Virus record (IMG/VR): IMGVR_UViG_3300032223_001260
Span: 1 to 26,361 of that record
Source: a virus
Length of the DNA stretch: 26,361 nt
Reading direction: 5' to 3' (one strand)
Of the stretch, positions 1 to 7,338 are shown in pieces. The position numbers and the translations under genes were made by a program. The stretch's first letter is position 1. Each line of letters begins with the position of its first letter. A model generated the notes under the pieces. It was given only the letters and a program-made list of their open reading frames with translations, had not been told where the DNA came from and ran no database searches.

Positions 1-1
1 G

Positions 2-712
2 GACACGATAGTGCAGTTAGGTGATGTTGCTGATGGTTGGTCAGAGGTGTATGAATGCGTCGATCTTCTCATAAAGATGGAGAAGGAAGCTAAGTACAAT
101 ATGATCTTTATCAAAGGCAATCATGATGATTGGCTGCTGGAAGGTCTGACTACTGGTATACATCCAGGTGCTACACAAGGAGGAAGAGCGAGTATGAATT
201 CCTATGCTAATCACTGCCATGAAGGAGAAAACTTTGGAGAAGTACATATCATCGTGCCTGATGATCACCTCAAGTTCTTAAAGTATCAGCATCTATACTA
301 CCTGGATGATAAGGGTAACCTCTTCATTCATGGAGGCTTTGACCGGCATAAGCTGCTAAAGGACGAAAAAGACAAATCCAATTTCTATTGGGACAGAGAC
401 CTTTGGCACACAGCTCTATCTTATAAGGCTTTGATGAATGGCCTAGTAAATGGGTTAGAGGAAGACGAGTTTATGGATGGAAACAAGCTAGTCTTTAAGA
501 TCAAAGATCCAGCCATCAAGCAGATCTTTATAGGGCATACAACGACAATGATGTGGCATACAGATCAGCCTATGAATGCTGGGCCTGTTTGGAATCTAGA
601 TACAGGAGCTGGTTATGTAGGACGTCTTACCTTAATGGATGTAGACACAAAAGAATTTTATCAATCAGATCCTGTACAGGATCTTTACCCGGATGAAAAA
701 GGAAGAAGATAA
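2..712 (+). CDS. Metallophosphoesterase, calcineurin/PPP-like (5' partial)
   Basis: The reading frame is open to the left window edge, so the true start lies outside; the first visible codon in frame is at 2 and a GTG at 11 is not a credible start because it sits inside motif I. Visible metal-ligand motifs of the calcineurin-like superfamily are QLGDVADGW (GDxxD), KGNHDDW (GNHD) about 35 residues later, a histidine-bearing HGG near the middle and IGHTTT near the C terminus. The order and spacing fit PPP-family serine/threonine phosphatases and diadenosine-tetraphosphate hydrolases. The substrate cannot be told from the sequence; phage enzymes of this type dephosphorylate proteins, nucleotides or RNA ends. 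The next gene (DNA ligase) starts in a TAATG overlap, so the two are co-translated. Only the N-terminal residues up to about the first metal motif are missing. Confidence 0.85.
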   Translation, partial: DTIVQLGDVADGWSEVYECVDLLIKMEKEAKYNMIFIKGNHDDWLLEGLTTGIHPGATQGGRASMNSYANHCHEGENFGEVHIIVPDDHLKFLKYQHLYYLDDKGNLFIHGGFDRHKLLKDEKDKSNFYWDRDLWHTALSYKALMNGLVNGLEEDEFMDGNKLVFKIKDPAIKQIFIGHTTTMMWHTDQPMNAGPVWNLDTGAGYVGRLTLMDVDTKEFYQSDPVQDLYPDEKGRR

Positions 713-1782
713 TGACAACAATTTATAAGAAAGATACAACTGGCAAGATCCGATATATTAAAACCTGGACAGATGGAGCAATCCTCTATCAGGAAAGTGG
801 TGTATTAGGAACTGATAAGCCAGTAACACATGAGAAAACATGCAAAGCAAAAAATGTAGGCCGATCAAATGAAACTACACCTGAAAATCAGGCGCTAAGT
901 GAAATGGAATCCCTAATAGCAGAAAAACTTAAAGGGGAGTACTTCCAAACTTTAGCTGAAGCAGAGGGTGGTGCTGTGATCTTACCCATGTTAGCAAAAT
1001 CCTATAAGGATGAATCTAAGAAAGTAGACTGGAAAAATGCCTATGTTCAGCCTAAGTTGGATGGGATGCGTGCTCTAGGAGATCAAAGTCTTATCTCCAG
1101 AGAGGGGACTATTATCGATACAGTTCCTCACCTTATTGATATAGTAAAGGCTATTCCTTTACATCTCGATGGGGAACTCTATGCTCATGGAAAAACCTTT
1201 CAGGAGAATATGAGACTAATCAAGAAGCATCGCCCAGGCGAAAGTGAGGCTGTTAAGTACCATGTCTATGACGTAGTATCAGATAAGCCCTTCTCTGAGC
1301 GGTATAAATATCTTAAGCATATCATTGAGACTGAAAGACTTGCAGGTACACTCGAAATAGAGTTGGTACCTACTATTCAGGTACACAATGAGAAGGAACT
1401 AAAAGTAGCTCATGCTAAGTTTCTTGGTGAGGGATATGAAGGTACAATCCTCAGATGGGGAGATGCTCCATACAAAGTAGCCGGCCGTAGCTCTAACTTA
1501 CTTAAATATAAAGACTTTCTGGACTTAGCCCTGGAAATCAAGGACATTGAACCAGCTAACCAGCGGCCTGAGTGGGCAGTCCCGGTCTTTGATTATAACG
1601 GAAAGGAGTTTAGAGCCGGTATGAAATTTTCACACGCTGAACGGGAGGAGATCCTACGTAACAAGCAGAACTATATAGGTAAAGTAGCTGAGCTCCGCTT
1701 CTTTGAGTGGACAGAGGACGAAATACCTAGATTTCCCGTGATGGTAGGAATAAGAGAGGATCGAACAAAGGGCGATAAATAA
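712..1782 (+). CDS. ATP-dependent DNA ligase
   Basis: A 356-residue ligase that seals nicks through a lysyl-AMP intermediate. Nucleotidyltransferase motifs are present: motif I PKLDGMR with the adenylated lysine near residue 115, HLDGELY (motif III region, about 153), YEGTILR (motif IV, about 242) and NLLKYKDF (motif V, about 263). A C-terminal part of about 80 residues (from about 275, ending near PVMVGIREDR) fits the OB-fold domain. The N-terminal 80 residues, with TTIYKKDTTGKIR and NVGRSNETTPENQA, resemble the WGR-like extension found on many phage ligases. The ATG overlaps the upstream stop (TAATG). It sits with an RNA ligase and a macrodomain gene in an end-repair cluster, separated from them by a homing endonuclease. 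All key residues are intact. Confidence 0.93.
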   Translation: MTTIYKKDTTGKIRYIKTWTDGAILYQESGVLGTDKPVTHEKTCKAKNVGRSNETTPENQALSEMESLIAEKLKGEYFQTLAEAEGGAVILPMLAKSYKDESKKVDWKNAYVQPKLDGMRALGDQSLISREGTIIDTVPHLIDIVKAIPLHLDGELYAHGKTFQENMRLIKKHRPGESEAVKYHVYDVVSDKPFSERYKYLKHIIETERLAGTLEIELVPTIQVHNEKELKVAHAKFLGEGYEGTILRWGDAPYKVAGRSSNLLKYKDFLDLALEIKDIEPANQRPEWAVPVFDYNGKEFRAGMKFSHAEREEILRNKQNYIGKVAELRFFEWTEDEIPRFPVMVGIREDRTKGDK

Positions 1783-1790
1783 CTGGGAGG

Positions 1791-1822
1791 TTTGGAATTG
1801 TCATTTATTTTATGTAGCTTTG
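1791..1822 (+). promoter_or_regulatory. Bacteroidota-type promoter for the LAGLIDADG gene
   Basis: A TTTG box at 1791-1794, a 20 nt spacer and TAGCTTTG (TAnnTTTG) at 1815-1822 match the -33/-7 consensus of the Bacteroidota primary sigma factor. It lies in the gap between the DNA ligase stop and the ATG at 1841, giving a short A/T-rich leader. Inference from motif match and spacing only. Confidence 0.6.
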
Positions 1823-1840
1823 TATTCTAAATATAAAACT

Positions 1841-2581
1841 ATGAAAAAGTACATGGCAGGTATCTTTGATGCCGAAGGGTATGTTAGAATAAGGCATACC
1901 AATCAATTCTCCTATACCCCAGAAGTACGAATCTATATGTGTGATAAACGCATTGTAGATATGTTCGGTAGGGCCTACGGAGTGAAGACTAAATCTGTAG
2001 ATAGGGGTAAGGATAGAAAGTTAGCCCACTGGGTTTCCTTAGGAGTAAAAGAACTAAAATCTACTACCTTTATCGCAGATATTCTTCCCTACTTAAATGA
2101 GAAAAGGATTCAACTTTTACAGGTGGACTATCTGCTTGGAAAAGCTAAACCTAAAGATGAGTGCTACCAAGACTACATGTTAGCTAAGGATACCTTTGAC
2201 CATCCTATTATAGGCAAACCTGACTATGAGTACATAGCAGGAGTTGTTGATGGGGATGGCTGGTTTACTATGTTTAACTCTGGTAAGTTCGATACCCACT
2301 CTATTCTTAACCGATTTTCATTTGGGTTAGAGCAGAGGTATAAGCCTATGATAGATTATATGACTCAGTTTGGAGGACATGTAACTACGAGACCTATCAA
2401 GGATAAGGATAATCACCGTCAGACCTATGAGTGGAAAATGTCTACACGAGATATGTTACCACTCCTTCGTAATATTGAACCGCATCTTATTGAAAAGAGG
2501 GAAAGATGTCAAGATTTCATAAAATACATTGAAAAGTGTAATGAGCTTGATGAATTAAGTAAAGAACTTTTAAAGAAATAA
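1841..2581 (+). CDS. LAGLIDADG homing endonuclease, two-motif form
   Basis: A 246-residue protein with two LAGLIDADG helices: YMAGIFDAEGYVRI at the very N terminus and YIAGVVDGDGWFTM about 135 residues later, each ending in the acidic residue that binds the catalytic metal. Two motifs in one chain mean it works as a monomer cutting an asymmetric site. It is free-standing: the DNA ligase before and the RNA ligase after it are both complete, so it is neither an intein nor intron-encoded. An in-frame TTG at 1820 overlaps the promoter -7 box, so the ATG at 1841 is preferred. The RNA ligase ATG follows its stop by only 3 nt. It has its own host-type promoter, unlike most phage genes here, which suggests recent insertion as a selfish gene. 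The target site is unknown. Confidence 0.88.
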   Translation: MKKYMAGIFDAEGYVRIRHTNQFSYTPEVRIYMCDKRIVDMFGRAYGVKTKSVDRGKDRKLAHWVSLGVKELKSTTFIADILPYLNEKRIQLLQVDYLLGKAKPKDECYQDYMLAKDTFDHPIIGKPDYEYIAGVVDGDGWFTMFNSGKFDTHSILNRFSFGLEQRYKPMIDYMTQFGGHVTTRPIKDKDNHRQTYEWKMSTRDMLPLLRNIEPHLIEKRERCQDFIKYIEKCNELDELSKELLKK

Positions 2582-2584
2582 ACT

Positions 2585-3151
2585 ATGATACCAGAATTTA
2601 AAGACTTCCCAAAGATGGCTAGGCTTTCTAGACCTATGATCATTACTGAGAAGATTGATGGTACTAATGCCTCTATCTTCATAGGAGAAGATGGAACCTT
2701 TCTCTGTGGTTCTAGGTCTAGGTGGCTATCCCTTGAGGATGATCATTATAACTTCGCTAAATGGGCTCACGAAAATAAAGAGGATCTAATGAAACTAGGC
2801 CCTGGCCATCACTTTGGTGAGTGGTGGGGAAGTGGTATTCAGAAAAGCTATGGGCTTGTTAATGGAGAGAAGAGATTTTCTCTGTTCAATGTATCCAGAT
2901 GGACTGATCCGGAAGCACGTCCTAAGTGCTGCCATGTAGTACCTATACTGTACACTGGTCCTTTTGATACAACCAAAATAGATGAAGTTTTACGAGATCT
3001 AGCCCATAACGGAAGTGTTGCTTCACCAGGCTTTGAGAAACCTGAAGGAATCATTATTTGGCATACTGCCGCTAACATTGGATTTAAGAAGACTGTCCAT
3101 AAGGACGAGGTTCCTAAATCTCTACAAACTGACGACCATGGTAACCTTTGA
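2585..3151 (+). CDS. RNA ligase, Rnl2-like nucleotidyltransferase domain only
   Basis: A 188-residue protein of the T4 Rnl2 / RNA_ligase family, which joins or caps RNA ends through a lysyl-AMP. Motif I is ITEKIDGTNAS (lysine near residue 23), the central motif is HFGEWWGSGI (about 77), motif IV is KPEGIIIW (about 152) and motif V is IGFKKT (about 165). It is much shorter than T4 Rnl2 (about 330 residues) and stops soon after motif V, so the C-terminal specificity domain is absent. Such minimal ligases occur in many phages and may repair tRNA nicked by host defences. The Poa1-like macrodomain gene 39 nt downstream may act in the same RNA-repair setting. Family assignment is firm; substrate is inference. 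Confidence 0.88.
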   Translation: MIPEFKDFPKMARLSRPMIITEKIDGTNASIFIGEDGTFLCGSRSRWLSLEDDHYNFAKWAHENKEDLMKLGPGHHFGEWWGSGIQKSYGLVNGEKRFSLFNVSRWTDPEARPKCCHVVPILYTGPFDTTKIDEVLRDLAHNGSVASPGFEKPEGIIIWHTAANIGFKKTVHKDEVPKSLQTDDHGNL

Positions 3152-3190
3152 TCTAACCTTGGATTATTTCATTAACAAAATAGAAAAGAT

Positions 3191-3751
3191 ATGGGAACAT
3201 ACAAGGAAGTGGAAGGTGACTTAATTGACCTTGCACTTCAAGGAGAATTCGATGTCATTGCACACGGAGCGAACTGTTTTTGTACTATGGGTGCAGGCAT
3301 AGCGCCTATCATGGCGGAGAACTTTGGTTGTGACCGGTTCAGGCTGGAGAATACCAAGTACAAAGGATCTATTCTTAAGCTAGGCCAGATCGACTTTGAA
3401 GGAAAGATGGTTGTGGATGGAGAAGTTCAATCTCCTATGCCCGAGCAGCTACCTAATCTCTATGTGGTCAACGCCTATACCCAATACGGATTTGGTCGCA
3501 ACCACTCAGATGGAATAAGCATACCGCTTAACTACCCAGCCTTAACTCTTTGCCTTATTAAGATTAACCATCTTTTTAAAGGCAAGAAGATAGGCCTACC
3601 CCAAATTGGCTGCGGACTGGCCGGGGGAGATTGGAAACAAGTCCAGGCGCTTATCAAGACTCACCTAGTAGACTGTGACGTCACTGTGGTGATCTTTGAT
3701 GGACAAACAACAATGGCTCAGCACGAGCTAGAAGAAGAAACTGAAGACTAA
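3191..3751 (+). CDS. Macrodomain protein, Poa1-like (ADP-ribose-1''-phosphate phosphatase type)
   Basis: A 186-residue stand-alone macrodomain. The N terminus shows YKEVEGDLIDLA, then FDVIAHGANCF with the conserved asparagine near residue 28 and TMGAGIAPIM, which form the ADP-ribose pocket. A second ligand loop is GLPQIGCGLAGGDW near residue 135, followed by VTVVIFDG. These are the marks of the yeast Poa1 and phage Appr-1''-p processing group, which act on ADP-ribose 1''-phosphate or on ADP-ribosylated substrates. It lies directly after the RNA ligase, so it could clear a by-product of RNA repair. It could also remove ADP-ribose placed on phage DNA or protein by host DarT-like defences, and a NADAR protein with a related role is encoded 5 kb away. 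The ATG at 3191 directly precedes the first conserved strand. Confidence 0.87.
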   Translation: MGTYKEVEGDLIDLALQGEFDVIAHGANCFCTMGAGIAPIMAENFGCDRFRLENTKYKGSILKLGQIDFEGKMVVDGEVQSPMPEQLPNLYVVNAYTQYGFGRNHSDGISIPLNYPALTLCLIKINHLFKGKKIGLPQIGCGLAGGDWKQVQALIKTHLVDCDVTVVIFDGQTTMAQHELEEETED

Positions 3752-3769
3752 CTTTTTTAAATATTAAAC

Positions 3770-4372
3770 ATGGCAACTATTCAAAAGGAGGCTGTCCTAC
3801 AAACAGCAACTGAGCCGGCGACTCCAAGGAGAGGACGCGGAAGACCTCGTAAACACCAAGTTATGACTGGCCAGACTTTGGTAGCAGCAGCTCCAATACC
3901 TGTGCAGGCCCCTGTAACTGAGGTGAAAAGAGGACGCAGTCGTCCAAGGAAGAACCCGGTATCTGCAGCACCTGCTCCTGTAGTTGAGCCAGTAACCTCG
4001 GTAAAGAGAGGAAGAGGGCGTCCTAGGAAGCATCCTCTACCTATATCTGCACCTGTGACTGCTGCATCTGCACCAATCAACCTGAAGCCTGTTCCGGCTA
4101 AGGCGCCTATCCGTATCTCTCACGCTAAAGCCCTTGAGCTGATGGAGAACAACAAAGGCCACTACTTTACTGCAGTGTTTATCAAGAAAGACCAGACTGA
4201 GAGGACTATGAACTGTAAGCTCATGGCTAATCAGGTACCTGATCGTCTTGGTTATATCAAGGTGAAAGAGGCGGTTCTACTTCGCCAAGGTAAAAATGCA
4301 ATTCGTAACGTTAATCTGCAAACACTAAAGGCTCTGCAGATTGGCAAGAAAAGCTACCGCGTAGGAGCATGA
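3770..4372 (+). CDS. Triple AT-hook protein with C-terminal SH3-like domain
   Basis: A 200-residue, probably DNA-binding protein. Three AT-hooks, which bind the minor groove of A/T-rich DNA, are visible: RRGRGRPRKH (about 20-29), KRGRSRPRKN (about 53-62) and KRGRGRPRKH (about 79-88). They are separated by Ala/Pro/Val-rich linkers expected to be disordered. The C-terminal 85 residues are different: FTAVFIKKDQTERTMNCKL followed by GYIKVKEA and a late KALQIGKKSYRV, a pattern I associate with small SH3-like beta-barrel proteins of Bacteroidota phages. The middle hook has Ser for Gly (GRSRP). Its stop overlaps the MazG-like start (ATGA). A role in organising or regulating the phage genome is inference. 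The repetitive linkers make long spurious reverse-strand frames, which are ignored. Confidence 0.82.
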   Translation: MATIQKEAVLQTATEPATPRRGRGRPRKHQVMTGQTLVAAAPIPVQAPVTEVKRGRSRPRKNPVSAAPAPVVEPVTSVKRGRGRPRKHPLPISAPVTAASAPINLKPVPAKAPIRISHAKALELMENNKGHYFTAVFIKKDQTERTMNCKLMANQVPDRLGYIKVKEAVLLRQGKNAIRNVNLQTLKALQIGKKSYRVGA

Positions 4373-4656
4373 CGCAAGACGAAATCATTGAACATCTTTT
4401 CCTGAATAATGGGACCAAGTACAACCTCCACAAAGCATCTGAAGAGATGCAGGAGCTTGGCTTGGTCCTTAATCAGTATCTCTTAAAGCCTACGAAAGTA
4501 GACGAACAGGAGATCATTGATGAGATAGGCGATGTGAAGATTCGCTTAGCTATTTTGGAAAAGATGTTCCCGACAGATAAGATCCAGGCAAGGGTAGATT
4601 ACAAGCTATCTAAGTTCCAGGAATACATCGATCGTAAGCTGTACGATCAGATCTAG
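4369..4656 (+). CDS. MazG-like all-alpha NTP pyrophosphohydrolase candidate
   Basis: A 95-residue, helix-rich protein. It shows SEEMQEL near residues 24-30 and IIDEIGDVKIRLAIL near 49-63, the E-x-x-E ... E-x-x-D arrangement that binds magnesium in MazG and dUTPase-2-like all-alpha pyrophosphatases. Such phage enzymes hydrolyse dNTPs or (p)ppGpp. Only one four-helix unit is present, so it would work as a dimer or tetramer. It begins in an ATGA overlap with the AT-hook gene and is the last gene before a clear terminator, so it closes the first operon. Fold assignment is moderately sure; substrate unknown. Confidence 0.65.
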   Translation: MTQDEIIEHLFLNNGTKYNLHKASEEMQELGLVLNQYLLKPTKVDEQEIIDEIGDVKIRLAILEKMFPTDKIQARVDYKLSKFQEYIDRKLYDQI

Positions 4657-4722
4657 TAATTAGCTGAAACTGAGACAGTTAGGAAAGATTGTCAAAGGTT
4701 AGATTGTTCGCCGATTTAACAC

Positions 4723-4765
4723 AAAATAGTAGTAGAAATGCTTGGTTTTCTCCTTACTATTTTTT
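4723..4765 (+). terminator. Intrinsic terminator closing the first operon
   Basis: A long hairpin has an AAAATAGTA arm at 4723-4731 that pairs with TACTATTTT at 4755-4763. An inner AGAAA/TTTCT pairing extends the stem, and a run of T follows. It sits 66 nt after the MazG-like stop. The loop and the 3' end overlap the promoter of the following ATPase gene. Confidence 0.72.
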
Positions 4766-4772
4766 ATCTTTG
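4742..4772 (+). promoter_or_regulatory. Bacteroidota-type promoter for the recombination operon
   Basis: TTGG at 4742-4745, a 19 nt spacer and TATCTTTG (TAnnTTTG) at 4765-4772 lie 17 nt before the ATG at 4790. The -33 box is inside the loop of the preceding terminator hairpin and the -7 box begins at the last base of its T-run. Confidence 0.65.
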
Positions 4773-4789
4773 ACTTTTAATTCAATACA

Positions 4790-5266
4790 ATGTCAGAAAC
4801 AGCTAAAGTAGCAAAAACAGCGGACAAAGTCCAAGCAAAGAGGGAGTTCTACAAGGTACTTCTTCTGGCTCAATCAGGAAAGGGTAAGACCTACTCATTC
4901 CGGAATGTGGATCCTACCACATTCGCGATGGTAAACATCGAGAACAAGCCTCTCCCATTCAAAAACGAATTCAAGTATCATGCCCGCCCTACCACCACGA
5001 AAGAGGTGATAGACATGACTATTGAGTTTGCTAAGAACCCGGAGATTACGGCTATAGGCATTGACTCTTTCTCAGCGTTCACAGACATTCTCCTTGCAGA
5101 GGCGAGAGCCAACTACGAAGGATGGGATGTTTGGAACTACTACAACAAGCAACTTGCTTTCTTCTTTGAGATGGTTAAGAAGATCAAGAAAGAAGTTTTC
5201 ATCACAGCCCACTACGAAACGCTTGGTATCGAGGGTTCTCCTGAAAAGAGAACTAAGGTTAAGGGT
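4790..5266 (+). CDS. Sak4-like RecA-fold ATPase, exon 1
   Basis: N-terminal 159 codons of a phage single-strand-annealing/recombination ATPase of the Sak4 (AAA_24) type. Walker A is AQSGKGKT at residues 27-34 and a Walker B-like strand is EITAIGIDSF near 85-93. The signature histidine strand VFITAHYETLG follows. The gene is interrupted after the GGT glycine codon at 5264-5266: reading on gives seven foreign codons and a TAA at 5288-5290. The missing C-terminal part resumes at 6087. After splicing the protein is 228 residues (159 + 69), normal for the family. The downstream neighbours, a probable SSB and a primase, support a role in recombination-dependent replication. Translation starts after an A-rich leader (CAATACAATG). 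Confidence 0.88.
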
Positions 5267-6086
5267 AAACTTTTGCCCTCACTGGTTTAACTGCTGGAAT
5301 ATCTCGAAGGTATGGTGACTACAACAGAAATAGAAATATTAAATGTGAACGTTCAAAAACATCATATTATGAGACAATCAGCATCCAAGCCCCTGTCAAA
5401 TGGGGAAGGTTCAACGACTATCCCGAAAGGGAGTACTGGGAGAAATCCTGGGAAACAGCCAGTATATTTAAGAGAAAGGTTTGTAGTCTATAAGATTACA
5501 AATCTAGTTAATGAGAAGTTTTATATAGGTTCTGCATCTTACTACGATAAGCGCATTGGGACTCATGTATCGAGACTAAGACAAAATATCCATAAAAATC
5601 CACACTTACAAGCAGCATGGAATAAATATGGAGAAGATAATTTCAAGTTTGAGGTCTTAGAAAGATGTACTAAAGAGTCTCTAATCACTAGAGAAATGGA
5701 ACTTATAAAAAAACTAAAATGTAGTGATAGAGAAGTAGGTTATAACATGTTAACTCTTCCATCGAGATTAGGCGCTACTATGCCAGAGTCAGCTAAAGAA
5801 AAGATAGGAAATTTTTGGAGGGGAAAACCCTTTTCAACAGAGAGGCTAGAAAAGTTTACTACTATTATGAGAGAAAAATTCTCTATACCAGTAATAGCTA
5901 CCAACATTGTGACAAATGAGTCTGTCGAGTTTCCATCCATATCAGAAGCAGCATTGCAATTAGGAATGCATGTGTCATCTATCTCTCGTCAATTACATAA
6001 AACATTAACTAGAAAACCAAGAAAATATCTCTTTAAGTATAAAGATATAGTCTGATCTACATGGTGACATGTAGCTAACACAAATG
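5267..6086 (+). ncRNA. Group I intron in the Sak4-like ATPase gene
   Basis: An 820 nt self-splicing intron. The 5' exon end AGGGT pairs with GCCCT at 5275-5279 to form P1 with the U-G wobble at the splice site. The P7 arms are GTTCaacGACTA (5409-5420) and TAGTCtGATC (6048-6056); the GACTA/TAGTC pairing is perfect and the outer part has one U-U mismatch. CTTT at 5270-5273 can pair with the first bases of exon 2 (AAAG) as P10. The intron ends in G at 6086. Removing it joins KVKG to KEWEG in frame. It encodes a GIY-YIG endonuclease whose UGA stop lies in the 3' P7 region. Confidence 0.87.
5312..6055 (+). CDS. Intron-encoded GIY-YIG homing endonuclease
   Basis: Up to 247 residues; an I-TevI/I-BmoI-like modular nuclease that would cut intron-less copies of the ATPase gene and spread the intron. 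The GIY-YIG domain starts at FVVYKITN and YIGSA (about residues 57-75), with the catalytic arginine in KRIGTHVSRLR and the metal-binding glutamate in ITREMELI. A NUMOD3-like segment (MPESAKEKIGNFWRGKPFS) and a C-terminal NUMOD1/helix-turn-helix-like segment (FPSISEAALQLGMHVSSIS) follow for DNA binding. The first 50 or so codons overlap the catalytic core of the intron RNA. No ATG, GTG or TTG lies between codon 20 (ATG 5369) and the nuclease domain, so translation must begin within the core, at 5312 or 5369. The stop codon overlaps P7. Composition looks more A/T-rich than the exons. Confidence 0.88.
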   Translation: MVTTTEIEILNVNVQKHHIMRQSASKPLSNGEGSTTIPKGSTGRNPGKQPVYLRERFVVYKITNLVNEKFYIGSASYYDKRIGTHVSRLRQNIHKNPHLQAAWNKYGEDNFKFEVLERCTKESLITREMELIKKLKCSDREVGYNMLTLPSRLGATMPESAKEKIGNFWRGKPFSTERLEKFTTIMREKFSIPVIATNIVTNESVEFPSISEAALQLGMHVSSISRQLHKTLTRKPRKYLFKYKDIV

Positions 6087-6296
6087 AAAGAGTGGGAAGG
6101 TGTGTGTGAAAAAGAATTTACCATTGTCCTTTTTGGAGAGAGTAAGTTCGTCAATGAAAGGCCTGAGTACTCTTACTTCCTAGCTAAGGAGGGAACTCCG
6201 GCCAAGTGTCCACCAGCCATCTTTGGTCCGGACACAGTAAAGGTTCCCAACGACGTAAATCTTATCCTTGAAAAGATCGTCACATTTGCAAGTTAA
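6087..6296 (+). CDS. Sak4-like RecA-fold ATPase, exon 2
   Basis: C-terminal 69 codons of the ATPase begun at 4790, beginning KEWEGVCEKEFTIVLF. The segment has no ATPase motifs of its own but continues the beta strands expected after the HYET strand of exon 1, and it ends with PNDVNLILEKIVTFAS. An ATG at 6084-6086 is made of the last three intron bases, so the apparent small gene starting there is an artefact of the splice site. The frame with exon 1 is kept exactly when 5267-6086 is removed. The stop is followed by a short A/T-rich gap before the next gene. Confidence 0.85.
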   Translation, partial: KEWEGVCEKEFTIVLFGESKFVNERPEYSYFLAKEGTPAKCPPAIFGPDTVKVPNDVNLILEKIVTFAS

Positions 6297-6308
6297 ATTT
6301 TAAATACA

Positions 6309-6602
6309 ATGTCACAGACACACGAAAGTCCAGCAGTAGTTGGCAGACAGAAAAGAGAAGTATCTATCAAATGGAGAGACGTAAGAATCGCCTATGAAGT
6401 GGATGAAAAGTCAATCGCAGAACTCGCTGAGCTCTACGACATTGACTGGTCAGACATGAAGAAGGTTCTGATGGACTACGGTATCTCTGTACGCAGAGAT
6501 GGTGAAGTAAAACCTGAACCAGCTAAGTCTTACACTATCCATCTGGTAGACGCAGACAAAGTAGCTAAAGCAACAGCTAAACCAGTAAACGCAGCAGTCT
6601 AA
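6309..6602 (+). CDS. Small HTH-like protein, unknown function
   Basis: A 97-residue protein I do not recognise by family. The middle, SIAELAELYDIDWSDMKKVL followed by DYGISVRRDGE (about residues 37-68), looks like a helix-turn-helix of the AsiA/homeodomain-like kind in which a short recognition helix follows a small turn. The N terminus is polar and the C terminus is Ala/Lys-rich and probably disordered. It sits between the Sak4-like ATPase and the probable SSB, so a part in recombination or its regulation is possible. The upstream leader (AATACAATGTCA) is the same as that of the ATPase gene, which hints at shared translation signals. Function is unknown. Confidence 0.7.
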   Translation: MSQTHESPAVVGRQKREVSIKWRDVRIAYEVDEKSIAELAELYDIDWSDMKKVLMDYGISVRRDGEVKPEPAKSYTIHLVDADKVAKATAKPVNAAV

Positions 6603-6644
6603 GTAATTCCCGGTTAACAATTAAACACAATAATCTAAAGTAAC

Positions 6645-7277
6645 ATGGCTAACGACGCATTCGACATGGGTGGCACAGCTGCCCCAGAGAACAAAGAGAG
6701 AGAATTCCTAACGCCCGGCTATCGCAAGCTAACCGTCAACAAGTTTGAGTACACTCCGGCTGAAGCTGGTAAGACTCCGCTTATCCTGATGAAGGCAACA
6801 GGTACTGGAGCATCAGGCGATCCTGTAGAGTTCACTGAGCGTCTTTACATCAGCGGAAAGCTGAATAAAGACAAAGTGATGAGCTCTATTGTACGTCTTC
6901 AGGAGCTCTACAAAGGTCTGACCGGCAACGAGAAGATCACTATCCAACCAAGCAAGTTTGAGTACACTAAAGATGGTACTAAGTACACTATCCCTAATCC
7001 TCAGGAGCTCTGCGACTTCCTTAACACTACTTGTACTGGTATCACCAGAATATTCAAGATCGGTGGAGAGAAGAATGAAGAAGGAAAAATCTTCACTAAG
7101 CTGACCTACTCTGGATTCCTGTACTACACAGACAAGCAAGGTAGCCTGCACACTTATCCAAGTGAGGCAGACTTTTCTGAGCAAGAGTACAAGTTCGCAG
7201 TGCAAACCAAGAAGACAGAAGGTGCTCCTGCCGGCAATGGCGCAGTATCGTCTCCTTCCGCACTAGACGACCTATAA
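6645..7277 (+). CDS. Probable single-stranded DNA-binding protein
   Basis: A 210-residue protein with strand-rich sequence and few acidic or basic clusters: KLTVNKFEYTPAEAGKTPLI, VEFTERLYISGKLNKDKV, KITIQPSKFEYT and TKLTYSGFLYYT suggest an OB-like fold. The last 25 residues are Gly/Ala/Ser-rich and end in the acidic tail SALDDL, the arrangement used by SSB proteins to recruit partners. Its position directly after the Sak4-like ATPase and before primase is the usual place for phage SSB genes. No diagnostic SSB motif is visible, so the call rests on context, tail and predicted strands. It is followed by a strong intrinsic terminator, consistent with an abundant product at the end of a transcript. 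Confidence 0.55.
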   Translation: MANDAFDMGGTAAPENKEREFLTPGYRKLTVNKFEYTPAEAGKTPLILMKATGTGASGDPVEFTERLYISGKLNKDKVMSSIVRLQELYKGLTGNEKITIQPSKFEYTKDGTKYTIPNPQELCDFLNTTCTGITRIFKIGGEKNEEGKIFTKLTYSGFLYYTDKQGSLHTYPSEADFSEQEYKFAVQTKKTEGAPAGNGAVSSPSALDDL

Positions 7278-7299
7278 AGTTTCCTTTTTCCCGACTTAG

Positions 7300-7327
7300 G
7301 GGCTACTCAGCAATGGGTAGCCCTTTT
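7300..7327 (+). terminator. Intrinsic terminator after the SSB-like gene
   Basis: GGGCTAC at 7300-7306 and GTAGCCC at 7317-7323 form a perfect 7 bp stem with a 10 nt loop, followed by TTTTAATTTAT. It lies in the 61 nt gap before the primase gene. Confidence 0.85.
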
Positions 7328-7338
7328 AATTTATCACC

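Noticed and set aside
1783-2584. LAGLIDADG gene as an intein or intron insertion in the DNA ligase
   Set aside because: The ligase is complete with its own stop, there is no Cys/Ser...HN intein splice motif, and no group I P7 arms flank the gene.
3015-3224. A 69-codon plus-strand frame spanning the RNA ligase end and the macrodomain start
   Set aside because: It overlaps two well-supported genes in another frame and its product has no plausible domain.
3781-4080. Long reverse-strand frames opposite the AT-hook gene
   Set aside because: Produced by the repetitive Ala/Pro/Arg codons of the AT-hook linkers; no recognisable protein and no other minus-strand genes in the window.
6084-6296. Independent 70-residue gene beginning at ATG 6084
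   Set aside because: The ATG is formed by the last intron bases; the protein is the C terminus of the Sak4-like ATPase after splicing.
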